A stretch of DNA of 64,000 bases. Origin: Acheta domesticus. Taxonomy: Eukaryota > Arthropoda > Insecta > Orthoptera > Gryllidae. The translations under genes were made by a program, and so were the position numbers. Where the stretch lies: NCBI GenBank assembly GCA_031308135.1, contig JAHLJT010000631.1, positions 225,553,819 through 225,617,818 of the forward strand. Direction: 5' to 3'. Positions 21,595-34,150 of the stretch are shown piece by piece; position 1 is the first letter of the stretch, and every line of letters begins with the position of its first letter. The notes under the pieces are model-generated. The model did no database searches. It saw only the letters and a program-made list of their open reading frames with translations, and had not been told where the DNA came from.

Positions 21595-23990
21595 AAACTA
21601 AATATAAACTTAAAGTTCTGTGCGGGAGGAGCGACTCTCCGCAGTGGCACCTTGCTGGTGAAAGTGCTAGCATCAGAAATTACATTGGTTGCACGAGATG
21701 CAGCTGGTAACAAGAGAAAACGTATATTGCGTACTCATCAACATTCATAAGAGATGCTGCAAGTTTTGTCTTTTTCACTTGTTTTCCAGGAATCTGGTTG
21801 CTACCAAAAGAAATACAATTTGTAACAGGAGGCCCTGACGTGGCTCGGTGCGGTGAGACGTTCCTGGCGCACTATATTACAGTGCTTAATACCATGGGAA
21901 GCACCTCACAGCACTGTAGTACACAGCACTGCATTCCGTTTTACTCCTCTGCAGTGAACTGAAAATTGAATTTTAAAGCCATACACCCTTCTAAGCACGT
22001 CACAACACCTCACCAAGCTCCGCGACACTTTACATCGCTCAAGTTTTAACTTACTCTAAGATTCTAAAGTTGCTTGGTCTTTTGATAGCAAACTATTTCT
22101 AGCTTATTTCTAAAACCTTACACATTTCGAGGAGAAGTTTTTAAAAATGTTGCTGGTAAAATTTTCCAATCTCTTATAGTTCTATTGATGCATGAAAATT
22201 TAGTCACGTCTCTTTTCTAGTCTGATTTAACAAATCTTTTTCCAGAAAGAAATTTGTTCGCATCGCGCTTCCTTAATGATAATGAGGTGTTTCAAATATG
22301 AATCCTATTTATGATAAAGTATGTATTTTCTTAGGACTTCCCTTTTCACATTATAAAGACTAAGAGATTTTAAATTGTAGCCGCCCTATCGAATATCTCT
22401 AAATATCTGTAAAAAAGAAGTTAAACATTCAGAAAAAACACAATTTTAGTTCCAAACTATTATGTTTTAAGGAATTCTCGTGATTGTGTTCCTCTTCAAC
22501 TATACAGAAATTCTTTTGTTGGACATGCTTGAGTTTTAATAATAAATGAACGTTTGTAACACAGAAGGATTTACCTCTCTGTTGAATATAATTAGATCAT
22601 TGAATTAATACTCACATTCGGCCAAGTATATAAAATGCCTGGTTAATTTGAAAACTTTTGAAATAAACCAACAATTTAAGATGCCATAAAAGGAAGTGCT
22701 AGACTATACATTGTACATTTCAATGAAAATTTGCTTTTAAACAGACTTTTACTACAGTTACACATTGATACAGTCTTATACGTAAGTTGGTAAGAATTAG
22801 CGTTTTGCTTTCTTTTCTGAAAAAAAATACTCATTAAATCGTGGGAATTTTAAAAACTCGTTTCCGTTGCTGGTATTAAGGGATCTTGGATAAATTCAAA
22901 ATCAGCATTCTAAAATTTAGTAATACTCACTGATATTCAGTGATGAATCAAAAAGTATTCAACATGAATTAATCGAGTGCACTTCATACTACTTCAGTTA
23001 TTTTGTACAAATAGAATTGACGACGTTTGATTTATTTATGTTTAGGTAGATGATTCACAAATGTCTCAGTGTCCTGTAATAGTAAAGTTCGTTAATGCTG
23101 ACGGAGGTGTAGTGGTGTGTTTCTTAGGCTTTCATGATATTCGGGTTGATACATCTTCAGAAACTTGTTTTCTTTATTAGACTTATGGGGTCATTTGATT
23201 ATGAGCAAAATTATGGGATGTTACAAGCGTACTGTCCGGCCATTTAAACGAACTCGAGACAAAAATAAGGATAGTACCTTTCGCAGTATTTGTACTCTGT
23301 TTGGCACACATCTTAAATTTTGTCTTAAAGTGAAGTTGAAAAGCAATCGTCGTATATTTTTACTTTCTCGCAGTATTCAGAAAGTATTGTAATGCTACGA
23401 GAAAAACGCTGATTTTTCGACAGAAAATAAATTTTTACAGACGCTTACAAATTGTGTTTACGGACGCTTGAAATTCTTCCCGTGTTCTCTACGACAGCAT
23501 CGGTAAAAAAAAACTCTTTTTTTCTGAAACGCACAAAAACACAATTTCAGACCGCATATTTTCTTCTGACAGAAATATTGTAATTTAGAAGAAACTTCTG
23601 CAGTTAATAAGGACACAGATGAATAAAGTCATCCAAGACCAATTTGTAGCCTTGAAAGCCCAAAAGATCGATTTGATATGCAAGAAATAACTAAGTTCAA
23701 TTGCAAAGATAAGCTTGGGTGAATGCATATGTCCCTACTAGCTCTTCTCCGAACTTCGCAGCCACGAACCCCACCGATTCCCATTGGCGACGGGGCTGAC
23801 GAGAGTAGCGTTGGTTTCAATGGCTATGGATTTGACTTTGTAGCGAGGCGAAAGTGATTCGGAAGGCAGATGGTGGCCTGGGGGTTCGTGGGGTCGCAGA
23901 GGGGCGCAGAGGAGGAGGCGATGGCTCGTTTTTTCTTTCTCGCTACAGCTTACGCAATTGATAGAAAGTTATGTCCTATAAATACTTTTA
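21595..23990. other. AT-rich intergenic DNA
   Basis: No gene recognised. The frame at 23165-23392 has no domain. The stretch near 21830-21930 (CCCTGACGTGGCTCGGTGCGG) faintly resembles a tRNA A box, but no B box follows. Confidence 0.45.
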
Positions 23991-23993
23991 TTG

Positions 23994-24280
23994 CCGGCCC
24001 CTGGTATCGAGAAAGTGGATAAATTCAGTTGCTAATTTTAGAAGAAGAAATCGTCTAAAGTAATGTAGCCAGAATCCCTGTTTTGTGGGTCCTTGATACC
24101 GAAAAATCGAATGACGGCAAAACATTCGTCCGTCCGTCCGTCCTTTTCTCTGTCCGACCGTCTGTGAACAACGCTGGCGGCAAGTTCATGTTCAATTTTT
24201 CGAAAATTGGAATGCTTTTCGCGTAATTTTGCGAGAAAGTAAGGGCGAGAAACTGCGTGCTGTTTTAGCACTATTGGAGT
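23994..24280 (-). repeat. interspersed repeat R-X, copy 1
   Basis: Reverse-complement match to 31186-31655: shared blocks include TAGTGCTAAAACAGCACG, CGCAAAATTA, TTTTCGAAAA and the ending TACCAGGGGCC. It contains a (CGTC)n-type run, CGTCCGTCCGTCCGTCC, at 24128-24145. Confidence 0.7.
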
Positions 24281-24289
24281 TTGCGGTGG

Positions 24290-24960
24290 AAATGATGTCG
24301 GAAGCAGCAGGAGCGGCGGCGGTTGGGGTTAGGAGCGCGAACAGCGTTGGCTTAAATTGGTTGGAGCGATGTGTTTGTGGCAGAGGTGAAAGCGATGAAG
24401 ATGGATATGAGGGTGTTGGGGTTTGTGGGGCGGCGGGGGCGAGAGGTGTCGGCGGCGTTGACGGAGGAGGGGGCGATGGCGGAGATGGGAACGATGGCGG
24501 AGATAGAGTTGATGGCGGAGGTGATGGCGTTGGCAGAGGTGCGGGTGATGATGGAGATGGTGGTGGTGTCGGAGGTAGGGGCGGCGGCGACGAGGGCGAG
24601 GGCGAGGGCGAGGGCGCAGGCAATGGTGGAGATGACGGGTTTGGCAAAGACATCGGCGATGGCGGGGATGGATCGGAGGTGGGGGCCAGGGTGATGGCGG
24701 AGGCAAGTGCGAAGGCGGGGAGAAGGGGGGGCGAGAGTCGAGGCGACGGCGGAAGAGAAGGCGAAGGCAATGGCGGAGGTACGGGGGAGGCGGATGTGTG
24801 GCGAGAGCGGGGTGGGGGGTGGGGGCGCGGTGCGTCGATCACATCGAACGCCGCGCGCCCTTCCGTTCCCGCCCCGCCCCCGCCGCCTCCGTTGTCCCTG
24901 TTCACGCGCGGGCCCGTCCACTGCGGGGGGCGTCGTCTAGGGCGCGTCGGGGCAATTGTG
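24290..24960. repeat. G-rich minisatellite-like island of GATGGCGGAG units
   Basis: The plus strand repeats GATGGCGGAGATGG-type units across about 24410-24800, with more GAGGGCGAGGGCGAGGGCG runs. Frames on all strands are composition artefacts (Gly/Asp, Ala/Met, Pro/Ser). Each unit contains ATGGCGG, the core of YY1-type sites. Confidence 0.6.
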
Positions 24961-25690
24961 TTTGGAATTGGGTGAAGGGGTCACAATGGCAACTGCATTA
25001 GAAATCGTCCAATTTGCGTTCAATCTTTGCTCGGACAGATACGAGTAATCTTTCCATGTTGTTTTTCTCTGTTGAAAACCCATATTTATTTTTGTTCTTA
25101 ACGGTCATTCATGCGTTAAATTCACATTCGTTACGGGCCTGATTAGTCGTGGTCATTAACCTACCGCTGGGCGCGCTCATTATTGTAACGCCAGAGGGTG
25201 CGAGATGTATGTCTTATAAGACATGCGCATTTGTTTAATTGAGGAGGTTTTTACGAAATTAAAGAAATTAAAAACCTCTTGAAACAAATACATTTTATTA
25301 ATTTTTGAGTTTCACAACTTTTTGTGTTTCTTTGTGCTCATCTTCAGGATTAGTCTTTATTAAAGCCTTTTTTACCAAATTATTAAAGCGTTTACTGCCA
25401 GAGGAATGTAATTACTAACATGTGATACGTCAAAAAGTCAGAGAACAAATTCCTGCCAGAAAATATATACTCAAAGTATTTAATTAAAGTTCAAAAGCAG
25501 TATTAAATAAAACGTGACATGCTCTTCATTTATTATGGAAAAGAGCCGGATTGGTTTCCGCAAAATATATTCAGTTTAAGAACAATTTTCGGTTAGTAGT
25601 TCTGCTACTACATGCGGCAGTGCGAATGTTTACTATTCTCAACTTTATACATAATTGGCGCCCAAATCGGATTCTTGCGTTTGCCACTTT
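24961..25690. other. AT-rich spacer
   Basis: No feature seen apart from short frames. Confidence 0.4.
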
Positions 25691-26560
25691 CCCTAACCGA
25701 TTGGTCTCAAGACGCCGGCACCAAACGCAAGGCGTTCGCCTCCGTCTCCACCGCGCCGCCCCGCGCCCTCGCGGGGCGATAGCGACCTCCTTCCTTCTCG
25801 CCGCGGCGCCAAGACGGGCGATCGCAAACTCGTTAAGAGAAACGGCACTTCTTTTCGCTCTTGTTTTCCAAGGCGCCCGCTTCCGCAACTAGTGGCGGCT
25901 GCCAGGGGACCAGCGGGGCGCGGAGGGGGCGTGGCGGGGCGCGACGAGAGCGCTATGTTTAGCGCGCAATTAGCTGGTGCCTGCCCGTGCCTGATGCGGG
26001 GGCGTGGCGACCACCGCCGCCGCCCCGCCGCCCCCGCCGTCCCCGCCGCCCCCGCCGCCCCCCCGCCGACACCACCGCCGCCCCCGCCACCTTCCCCGCC
26101 CCGTCACCCAGTCCGCCGTCGCCCCGCCCCCGCCGCCGCCTCGCCGCCACCCCCGCCCCCGCCGTCCCCGCCTACCCAACCGCCGCCCCCGCTGCCGCCA
26201 CCACCGCCGCCCCTGTCACCGTCCCCACCCCCGCCACCCAGTCCGCCGCCATCCCCGCCCTCGCTCTGCCACCCAGTCCGCCACGGCCCCGCCCCCACCT
26301 TCGGCTGACGGGTGACGGGCGGGAGCGGAACCGCGCGCAATTATCGCCTGAAGCCTGGTGCCGCTGTTTGGCTTTCGTGATGCTCGGATGGATTTTATTA
26401 CAGCCGGCCGTCGCCGGGCGAGCGTCGCCGCGGTGCTTTTATTTTATTGCGGAGGGGAAGACTCGAATCGGAGCCGGATGAGGCGGCGCGCCGGATCGGC
26501 GACGGCGCCTCCGCGCGCCGCGTGACCTGGCGCGATGCACTGCAGCGGCCGCCCAAACTG
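25690..26560. repeat. CpG-rich island with CCGCCGCCCC repeats
   Basis: Dense CCG/CCCCG array at 26010-26300, including three appearances of CACCCAGTCCGCC. Flanking parts are GC-rich but less repetitive (25740-25900 and 26310-26560). Open frames read Pro/Ala/Arg-rich in the plus frames and Gly-rich on the minus strand. Confidence 0.6.
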
Positions 26561-26744
26561 TCTTGATGGCTTAGAGCAGCTGCAGTCGTTTAGGACTGAA
26601 AGAATCGTGTGATAGAGCTTTAATGTGGTAGTTAGGTTTCATTTATTCTTGATTGGCAACGGGAAACTTGAGTTATTTTGAAAATGTTAATGTGTGATCT
26701 GCATTTAGAAAACATGCCCTAAAGTTTTATGATACAAATAGGAT

Positions 26745-27290
26745 CGAGTGATTGATTGATTGATTGAATTCCGGGCGTGTTAACTGATAAGGTCATTACT
26801 CCCGTTAATGTAGAGCATGTTTTTGTTATCGCGGGAGGTGGCGATGATCTTGTCCCACTCGATGGCGTGATCTGGCCCCGATCTACTCGTCACATTGCAA
26901 GGTTTTCTCCAATTAGGTATCTCCCAAGAGCATCGCACTGTCACATCAGGCTGTCGACAGGTCTCCCGGCTTGTGTGGTAATATAATCTATGCAAGTGCA
27001 TGTATATGTAAGTAGGGGGAAAGTTTTGGACAAGAAAGGAGAATGAAAAACCACACGCGGCTCGTGGCCTGTTTGTCAAAGAAGTGCTCCCGCATTCGCC
27101 TGGTGTTTAACGGAGAAGACACGGGAAACTACCGATCAGAGCATCCAGCCGCTAGATTTCTCCTCTAGACAGCGCCTGAATTCTACCCACCGTCGAGACT
27201 CAAACACTAGGATTTCCCGGTCAGAAGTTCTGCAGTGACATCAGCTGATGACCTCCCTGAATCACCTTAGCGGGTACCGATACAGAGAGG
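26745..27290 (-). mobile_element. modular SINE-like element, near-complete copy
   Basis: On the minus strand: a tRNA-like head region with GTCATCAGCTGATGTCACTG, a TTTGAGTCTC segment where a B box is expected, a body with GCTCTGATCGGTAGTTTCCCG, then a GCCGGGAGACC tail and an ending GCCCGGAATTC(AATC)n at 26745-26775. The order and most blocks match 32466-33032 on the plus strand, so this is one repeat family in two orientations. Confidence 0.75.
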
Positions 27291-27439
27291 AGAAATATGA
27301 TGCAAGAATGAGATGAAAAAGGAAATTTACTTGGCCAAATTTGTAACATGGCACTTCTTAACCTAGGAGTACTAATTTTTTCCAGGTAAGAAACGTATGT
27401 TTAAGAAAGGGGTAAAATCTCGGGAATAACGCGTGAATA

Positions 27440-27690
27440 TGAACTGGCTCGATGGAAACAGCTGTCAGTTCGAGCACGCCGAGGCGCCGATGCAACCCGC
27501 CGAGCTCACGCGTTTGTGAGATTGCCTGCTCTGACGTCACAGCGGGGCGCTGCGCTCCCCGGGCAGTCGCTGCGAGTTGCACGGAGCAGAGCACGCGGAG
27601 CATCTGGAGTGCGTGCGCAGGAGGGTTTCCTGCGGGAAGTCCAAAGACAAGGGATTGCAATAGTTCCGAGGTAGACATCTTGACGTTTGC
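27440..27690. promoter_or_regulatory. GC-rich segment with CRE-type site
   Basis: GC rise with TGACGTCA at 27531-27538. A minus-strand frame from the ATG at about 27680 (MSTSELLQSLVFG) is open but has no known domain. Possibly a promoter; there is no direct evidence. Confidence 0.25.
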
Positions 27691-27769
27691 GTGACCTGGC
27701 ATAGTGTGCGGCAAGAAATATGGGCGGAAACGTCTTAAACGATTCGTATCCGTGCTATTACCTTGCACG

Positions 27770-28390
27770 GTAATGCATTATTATGCAATTCTGATTTCTC
27801 GCTCCCCACTCGTCTGGAATGTACATTTATGGCATCGATAAAATAAATACGGAGACAAGAAACGCGATAAAGGAAACCCTTCGGACGATGGAAACCATTC
27901 GAATAGAAAACTGAAATTATTTAAAGAATGTAAAATGTATGTCAAAAGAATAGGAAGACATGAACACATTATACTTATCTTCATTCAATAATATGGCATA
28001 TTATTACAGTGTAAAAGTATGTGCTGTATATATTACTTAAATAGATCACGGTATCCCGAAAATATGTTTATTTAGGAGTATAACCAGTTTATACGAGAAA
28101 CGCGATGGTCTAAAAGTAAAGTCATTATTATGAAGTTTTGTTACAATTAAATATAATACTATTTATATTTAAAAAGTTTTTAACTGTGCAAATCGTCCCA
28201 CTCGGTCGTCAAATAGAAGGGGAGCTGCGGGATATATACTTGTACAATGCTAATAAGATACATTCCCGGGACAATTAACCGTTACGTGAAGATTTCTTAC
28301 GCAAGGAGGCCCCGTGTTTTAATGATTTTGATGGATTAGAAATGACATCCCAATTGAATCATTACCTTTTTCCCTTTGAAACGTATATGT
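27770..28390. other. AT-rich spacer
   Basis: Nothing identified. Short A/T-driven frames only. Confidence 0.4.
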
Positions 28391-28561
28391 TCAATTGAAA
28401 TATATCAAACAGCCAGGAATAGAATTACACAAGTCATCAAAACACCAATCTAAATCCCCTTCACATTCTGGATTACATGCATCCTGAATAGTTCCCGCAA
28501 TTTCGTCTAGAGCTCTGCCCATTCCATATCCTTCATCACGAACAATACGTCTTAAAACCAT
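28391..28561 (-). CDS. 56-residue acidic, cysteine-bearing open frame
   Basis: Not recognised. The ATG at 28561 opens 56 codons to TGA at 28391-28393. The product is acidic in its middle, with five Cys at residues 29, 33, 40, 45 and 51 (C-x3-C-x6-C-x4-C-x5-C), one Trp, and an EGYGMGRALDEIAGTIQDAC stretch. Its composition is protein-like and unlike the A/T-driven frames around it. An in-frame TGA lies three codons upstream of the ATG, so either this is a short gene or an acceptor (for example TTTTAAG at about 28548) begins a terminal exon here. There is no signal peptide at the N-terminus as written. It may equally be a remnant of a mobile or integrated sequence. Confidence 0.35.
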   Translation of the reverse strand: MVLRRIVRDEGYGMGRALDEIAGTIQDACNPECEGDLDWCFDDLCNSIPGCLIYFN

Positions 28562-28564
28562 TCT

Positions 28565-29030
28565 TCATCTGTAACGTGACGCACACGTTCATAGGAATGG
28601 TGTTATCTCACATACTCAAAGCAAACGAATGTAATCAAGTACCAAAACACTTGTAATCTCAGCAATTTAACGTCATCAAAATGACTGTCATATCCGTTAA
28701 CCGCCACTCATCCTGCTCCAGTTTCAAGAGGTATATCGTGTTCTCCTTATATCTCAAAACAACACTAGTAGTGATCTGTTATTATAGTTCATGAGTTCTA
28801 TTACAATCCGTCTAAATGTAATATCTGAATTTTAGGCATGCATCGCACAGCTCAAATGCATAATACACGAACCCAAAGGGTTTATTCATATTATTTCTCC
28901 TCAAAATAGTATTTCCTGATTTAGTTTTGTGAATACGATGAGGCATTGCTCCAGCGGCCCATATTTCCAAACGACATCCATTGATCCGCCCTGATTTCCT
29001 TTACGTTAATGGCAAATCCGTTGCAGAATT
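28565..29030. other. AT-rich spacer
   Basis: No feature seen. Confidence 0.4.
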
Positions 29031-29039
29031 GGGAAGAGG

Positions 29040-29590
29040 CCAGCTGCGCGCTGGCTGTTGAGGGGTGATAACCGGCAGGGCGGCCAGGGCGATTCCACCG
29101 GGCGGGCCGGCGGGTGGCGCGTGGGAGCGCGCGCTTAATCACGGCCGGCGCCGCTGTCGGGCTATTTAGCCGCGGCGGCTTCCCGGCGCCCAAGATGGAT
29201 GGCGGCGCGAGAGGCGGCGATGGGCGGCGCCCGCCCCGGGTGACGAATGAACCGCTCCGCCTCGCTTGCCGTCCCCGCCCCCTCCGCCGCTCTCGGCCCT
29301 GCGCCTAGACTCCGCCGCCCGCCCCTGCCCCTTCATGTCACATTGCGCGTCTTCTTGACCGGGACGTTCCTTCCCAGACCTAGCCTGTTCACGGCCATCA
29401 CTGTTGCCGTCGCCGCCACTTCTGCCGATCCTTCTCCTAGCTCCTTCCCCACCTGCCCACCCTCGCCATTGGATCTTCTCCACGCCCGCACCTCTTATCC
29501 TCTTCTTCGTTGTCGTGCTCGTCCCGTTCCTTTCTCTTCCTCGCCCATTCACAGCCATCATTGCTGCTGTCGACGACGTCTGGTCTCCCC
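29040..29590. other. GC-rich, CpG-rich island
   Basis: Contains CCCAAGATGGATGGCGGCGC near 29187 (YY1-like core) and many CpG. A plus-strand frame starts there but stops after a few tens of codons without a clear donor. It could be a promoter/first-exon region or an old GC repeat. Confidence 0.35.
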
Positions 29591-29599
29591 ACTTGTGTC

Positions 29600-31179
29600 G
29601 TCTTGTGCGTCCACCTGATGCAGAACATCCTGTTGAACGCGCTGTAATTTATTCCAAGTCGTAGCTTATACGGCGGTGTCAATCTTTATAATACATTCGT
29701 GTAAAACTCAACAGGTCACCTACTCCTGATCCCTTTCATATCTCTGGTCATGGTAGATTATTTCTGGTCATGGTCTGGTCATTATGTCTGGTCATGGTAG
29801 ATTTCTTCACAACGCTGCTTAATATTACAACTCAACTTAACTCGTTACCATTCTCTGCTACTCCACGTCTGTGAGTATTTTTACGCCTACTTTTCACCCA
29901 CGAGTCTTGTCTTTACGTTGCAAAGAAAACCTTCAAACAACAAAATATATGAAGGGTAGAGTTGCTTGCATTAGGATTGCTTTCAAGACTTCTCCCCTTC
30001 GTACAACAGTACGATCCTTGCGTTCTCAACATAATCCTTATGTAGTATTTCAATATCTACGTCCGTTTGTCCGTCCGTCCGTCCGTTCGTCCGCCACTCA
30101 GGGTTAGACCACTTCCGAGCCATCGATCGAGAGAAATGAGATGCCACTCGAGCGTCTCGGTCTTCTGGTGAGGAACTGACTATTGTTTTGGACTCTAACA
30201 GAGCATTCTAAGATAATTTACCAAACAAACGTTTTTAGACGTGACTTTAGCATCTAAAACGCATCTGGATTCTTAAGGTACCTACATTTATGAACAAAAG
30301 CTATTTTGATTCCTCCCCACAAGGCAAATGGATTGACAGTTTCTAGTACGATCATTCTTGAATATTCGAAACAATCAGAAAAAATCCTTTTTTGGATATT
30401 TCAAGAGTATTTGTGGGTTTTGTACAATAATTTTGTGTTTTTAACCAATAAATTCAACTATGAATAATTCCAAGTCTCTTGGAGTAAAATAAATGAAGTA
30501 TGATATTTCACTTTCATAAGCTTGGTTTGTTGAACTCAGAAGAACCCTTGAGAAATAACCATATCTCTTCTTGGTGCACGCGAGAATAGAATGTGACGTA
30601 CTGGTAATCATACACACAAGGTGTCCAGGGAGGAAACATCGAAACTTCGAAAATAATATCTTAAGATAATTTTAAGCATATTTTGTCTAATAAACTACTT
30701 GGATAATCCGAATGGCTGAGCCGCAATAAACATTCAAAAGTTGGTTTAAAAAACGATGTCTTGGCAAAAATTTGCATTACGAAAGCAGAAACATGCAAAT
30801 TGTTTATTTACAAAAGGAATGAATATATTTGTTCAGAAAGAAAATATAACCCAGAAATAAATAAGCACCCTATTTGCCCAATGCGACTAATATGTTTATG
30901 CACCTGTACGTTTGCCTGTCTGTGAACAACATTAACGCCTAAACCGTACACAGGAGTACGGTTATTCTCGATGTAGTCGTTATTTTAAGAATAAGAGTAA
31001 AATGCATTTGAGTTCCATTGTACAAGTTTCCTAGTAAATGAAACTTTTGTGAATCCAAAACGTAAACGTATTTGTTTTCTTTCAAATCGCCCATGCTTTG
31101 GTTTTCAGGAAATGGCCGAAGTATTAGGAGAACGCAAGTTGCAATATTATAATATCGTGTAACCGTTACAAATAATATG
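29600..31179. other. AT-rich DNA with a short GTCC array
   Basis: GTCCGTTTGTCCGTCCGTCC at about 30061-30096 is a tetranucleotide run like that in repeat R-X. Otherwise nothing recognised. Confidence 0.45.
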
Positions 31180-31185
31180 AAACTA

Positions 31186-31655
31186 GTGGTGCTAAAACAG
31201 CACGTACTTTTTCGCCCATACCTTCACGCAAAATTATGTAAAAAGTACTCAAATTTTCGAAAAGTTGTACATGACCTTATTTCAAAATCTATCTTTAAGA
31301 AGCTGATTTCATTAAGAGAAAAAAATTATATCTGCATAATTGTAGTTCAAGAATTTTTGCAATTTTTGAAAAATCAAGGTGTTCAACGAAAAAGAGACCC
31401 GCTCCATTCTCTTAAACGTCCTTCAACAAAAAAAAATCCAGGCGTTCATGTAAAGCACCCACCAAAATAAAAATATAGGTTTAAAATTCAAGGGTCCACA
31501 TCAGCCAGATCGATTTTTCGCCGTTTTGCCGTCAATAGGTCTTTCGGTATCAAGGACTCACACCAAAACATGGTTTCTGGCTACACCACGTCTTAGAGGA
31601 GTTTTTTCTGAATTAGCAACTTAATTTATCCACTTTTTTGTTACCAGGGCCCTTT
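31186..31655 (+). repeat. interspersed repeat R-X, copy 2
   Basis: GTGGTGCTAAAACAGCACGT at the left and TTGTTACCAGGGCCC at the right match copy 1 at 23994-24280 in reverse orientation. This copy is longer: about 180 bp of extra sequence lies in its middle. The 97-codon frame inside is not related to any family I know. Confidence 0.7.
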
Positions 31656-32465
31656 CTTCACAATACGTTCTCCTCTATTAATACTTCTAATTTCTCCACC
31701 CCGTCTGGACTTTCGCCTACTGCTACTGTCACGCAATCACCGAAATCTCCTTTGGCTAGGAGGGGACGGGGCGCTTTTCGTTTTCGTCATTCGGGGCGCG
31801 CAGGTCGACACCCGCGGCCTCTATTCACCGCTTCCCTCCTCGCAGGAGCTTTTTGATGACTTGTCACACGCCATTCGCCCGCAAGAGAAATAACCACGGT
31901 TCTTCCTTGTACACGCGAAAATAGAATGAGAGGATCTATTGACAATTCCGTTGAGGAAATGTCCTACAAGTTTTGAATGGAATTCTTTTCGCCGCTGGGA
32001 TTGAAAGTATTCGCTCATTTGGGACGCGAGATGAATATATTGAAGTGGTGGCGAATTGAGCTTCTGTTTGCATGACGAATGACCTCCAAGCACATTCAGA
32101 GTGTCCCAATTTCATCAAATATTATTTTCGTTTTCCTTGTCCCGTTTTACATCGCGCCAATATCCAATCCGGTAAGTTGGAAATGTGTATTTTAGAATTT
32201 TTCTCTTATGTGATTTCACAAAAAATGAATAGATTGTCCTTTTCTGATTTCTGAGGTTTCAAAGAACATTTTCGCATGTGTGGTGTAGAGTCAGATTTTG
32301 TTTTGGTGAGAAGTACAGGTTTTGATGCCCATTTACTGCGTCAAATGCTGCGCAACACTTAAAATCTTCTACAAATTTATTTGATTCCGCAGATTTCCTT
32401 AACACTTCCATACTTTTGTTTCCTAATTTTTAAAGAGATTAAAACTCTGCAGACTCGTTCACTTC
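31656..32465. other. intergenic DNA
   Basis: No gene recognised. GC rises slightly at 31740-31860. Confidence 0.4.
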
Positions 32466-33032
32466 TACCGGGAGAGTTGGCTCAGTGTATCAGCTGATGT
32501 CACTAGAGTCCCTCTGACCTGGAGGTCCTAGGTTCTATTCCCGATGGCGGCAGGATTTTCGACACTTGCTCGTTAACAAGGTCAAATTCAGTCGCTGTGT
32601 GGAGGAGAGTTCTAGCAATCGGCTGCTCTGATCGGTAGTTTTCCGTGGTTTCTCTGATCAACATCAACATGCCGGAGCACTACCGTAACAAACGGGCCAC
32701 GGGCTGCGCGCGATCTTTCCTTCCTCTTCCTTCTCCTATTCTCACCCCTTACACCCACGCACACACACACACACGCACACACTAACATGCACTATACTAC
32801 CACACATGTCGGGAGACCAGTCGGGAGCTTAGAGCTTGTCCCGGCTGCAGTGGTGCCCCGCCGGTAGGAGATACCTGGTTGAGGGGAAACCCCGCTAGTC
32901 GGCGGTAGGTTGGCGCCGGATCTCGCCCTCCAGCGGGGAAAAGATCCCCGCCACCTCCCGAGGAAAACACGCACTACACTTACGGGACTAATGACCTCTA
33001 TAGTTGACGCGCCCGGAATCATGAATCAATCG
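32466..33032 (+). mobile_element. modular SINE-like element, near-complete copy
   Basis: Seen: A-box-like TTGGCTCAGTGTATCAGC near 32476 and B-box-like GGTTCTATTCCC near 32531. The body runs to the CA-rich stretch at 32757-32785. Then comes the tail, from TGTCGGGAGACCAGTCGGG (32807) to GCCCGGAATC with ATGAATCAATC. It pairs with the minus copy at 26745-27290. The tail alone recurs at 58917-59140 and 13933-14065. Confidence 0.75.
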
Positions 33033-34150
33033 TTCACTTGTACTTCCGCAATTGTTCTTTTAATCGTTTTGTAGGCGAATATATAGACATTAAAAGGCGA
33101 TTGAATTATATGTTTATGTGAATAAGATGGTAGTTAAATTTAAAAAGGTGTTCTGTTGGTTTTCTCCATAACAACTTGATGTTCATCAAATTTAATAAGG
33201 CCAAAGACTATATGTTCTTAGTTTTCGAGAATTTATTTTTATAAATACGATAATACAATTGAAAATGAAATGCCCGATTCTTTTGCTTAACTTGAGCCGC
33301 CCATAATTACAGGAGCTGGGACAATGTAATAAGACATTTGCTGAGCTCCATATCTCCTGTCATACACATTCACGCAATACATTCTTTGTCCAATGAAACT
33401 TACGTGGAAATAGCTGGCGGAGAAATAAGTACTATGAATAAAATATCCCCAAAACCGTAAAAATCTTTAGCTTTTCGTAACCTACTGTAATGGGGTCAGG
33501 ATCAGCCTGAGGGCGGAGAGAGGCCGACCGTCCTGGTTCACATCGGTCCTTGTGCATGAAAACGCTGTTATGATACTGACATTTATGAAACTTTTGAAAT
33601 GATTTGCTCAAATCGATAATTTTCTTCTAAATTATTACGTTATTCAATGTTTTCATTTTATAAAATGAAAAATTTCAATATGCTACTCATTCTCTCGTTT
33701 TCTTTTCATATCGGTTAAAAAATAATTCTAAAAATAAAAATCTCCTGTCAGAACTCGCTAACTCTTATTGAGATTTTTTCATTTAACCGTGCGGTGCACA
33801 TATTTCAAATAAATCCGTACAATCTCTAAATAAACTCAAATATATCAAGTAAACTCATATCGGGATTTTGTTTTAATTACTGAGTTATAATTACATCCAG
33901 GAACTTAGCTAATTAACCTTAGATAAAGATGTTAAATAACGTGGCATAGTACAATATTTTTAATTTATTCACTTACATTTAGTACAATTAACAAAAACCA
34001 ACAATTGAAATGTAAAGCGTACTTGAACAGAGTCACGTGCAGTTAGCACTTCGTTCTAATAATTTTGTAGTTTTAGAAGAGCTCAACTATCAGTGTACTT
34101 GGAAACACAAGGTCATAAATATGAAATTCATTACGTTCTGTATCACTAGG
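33033..34150. other. AT-rich spacer
   Basis: No feature seen. Confidence 0.4.

Noticed and set aside
24192..24975. Frames over the GATGGCGG island
   Set aside because: Open on both strands because of repeat composition; no recognisable protein.
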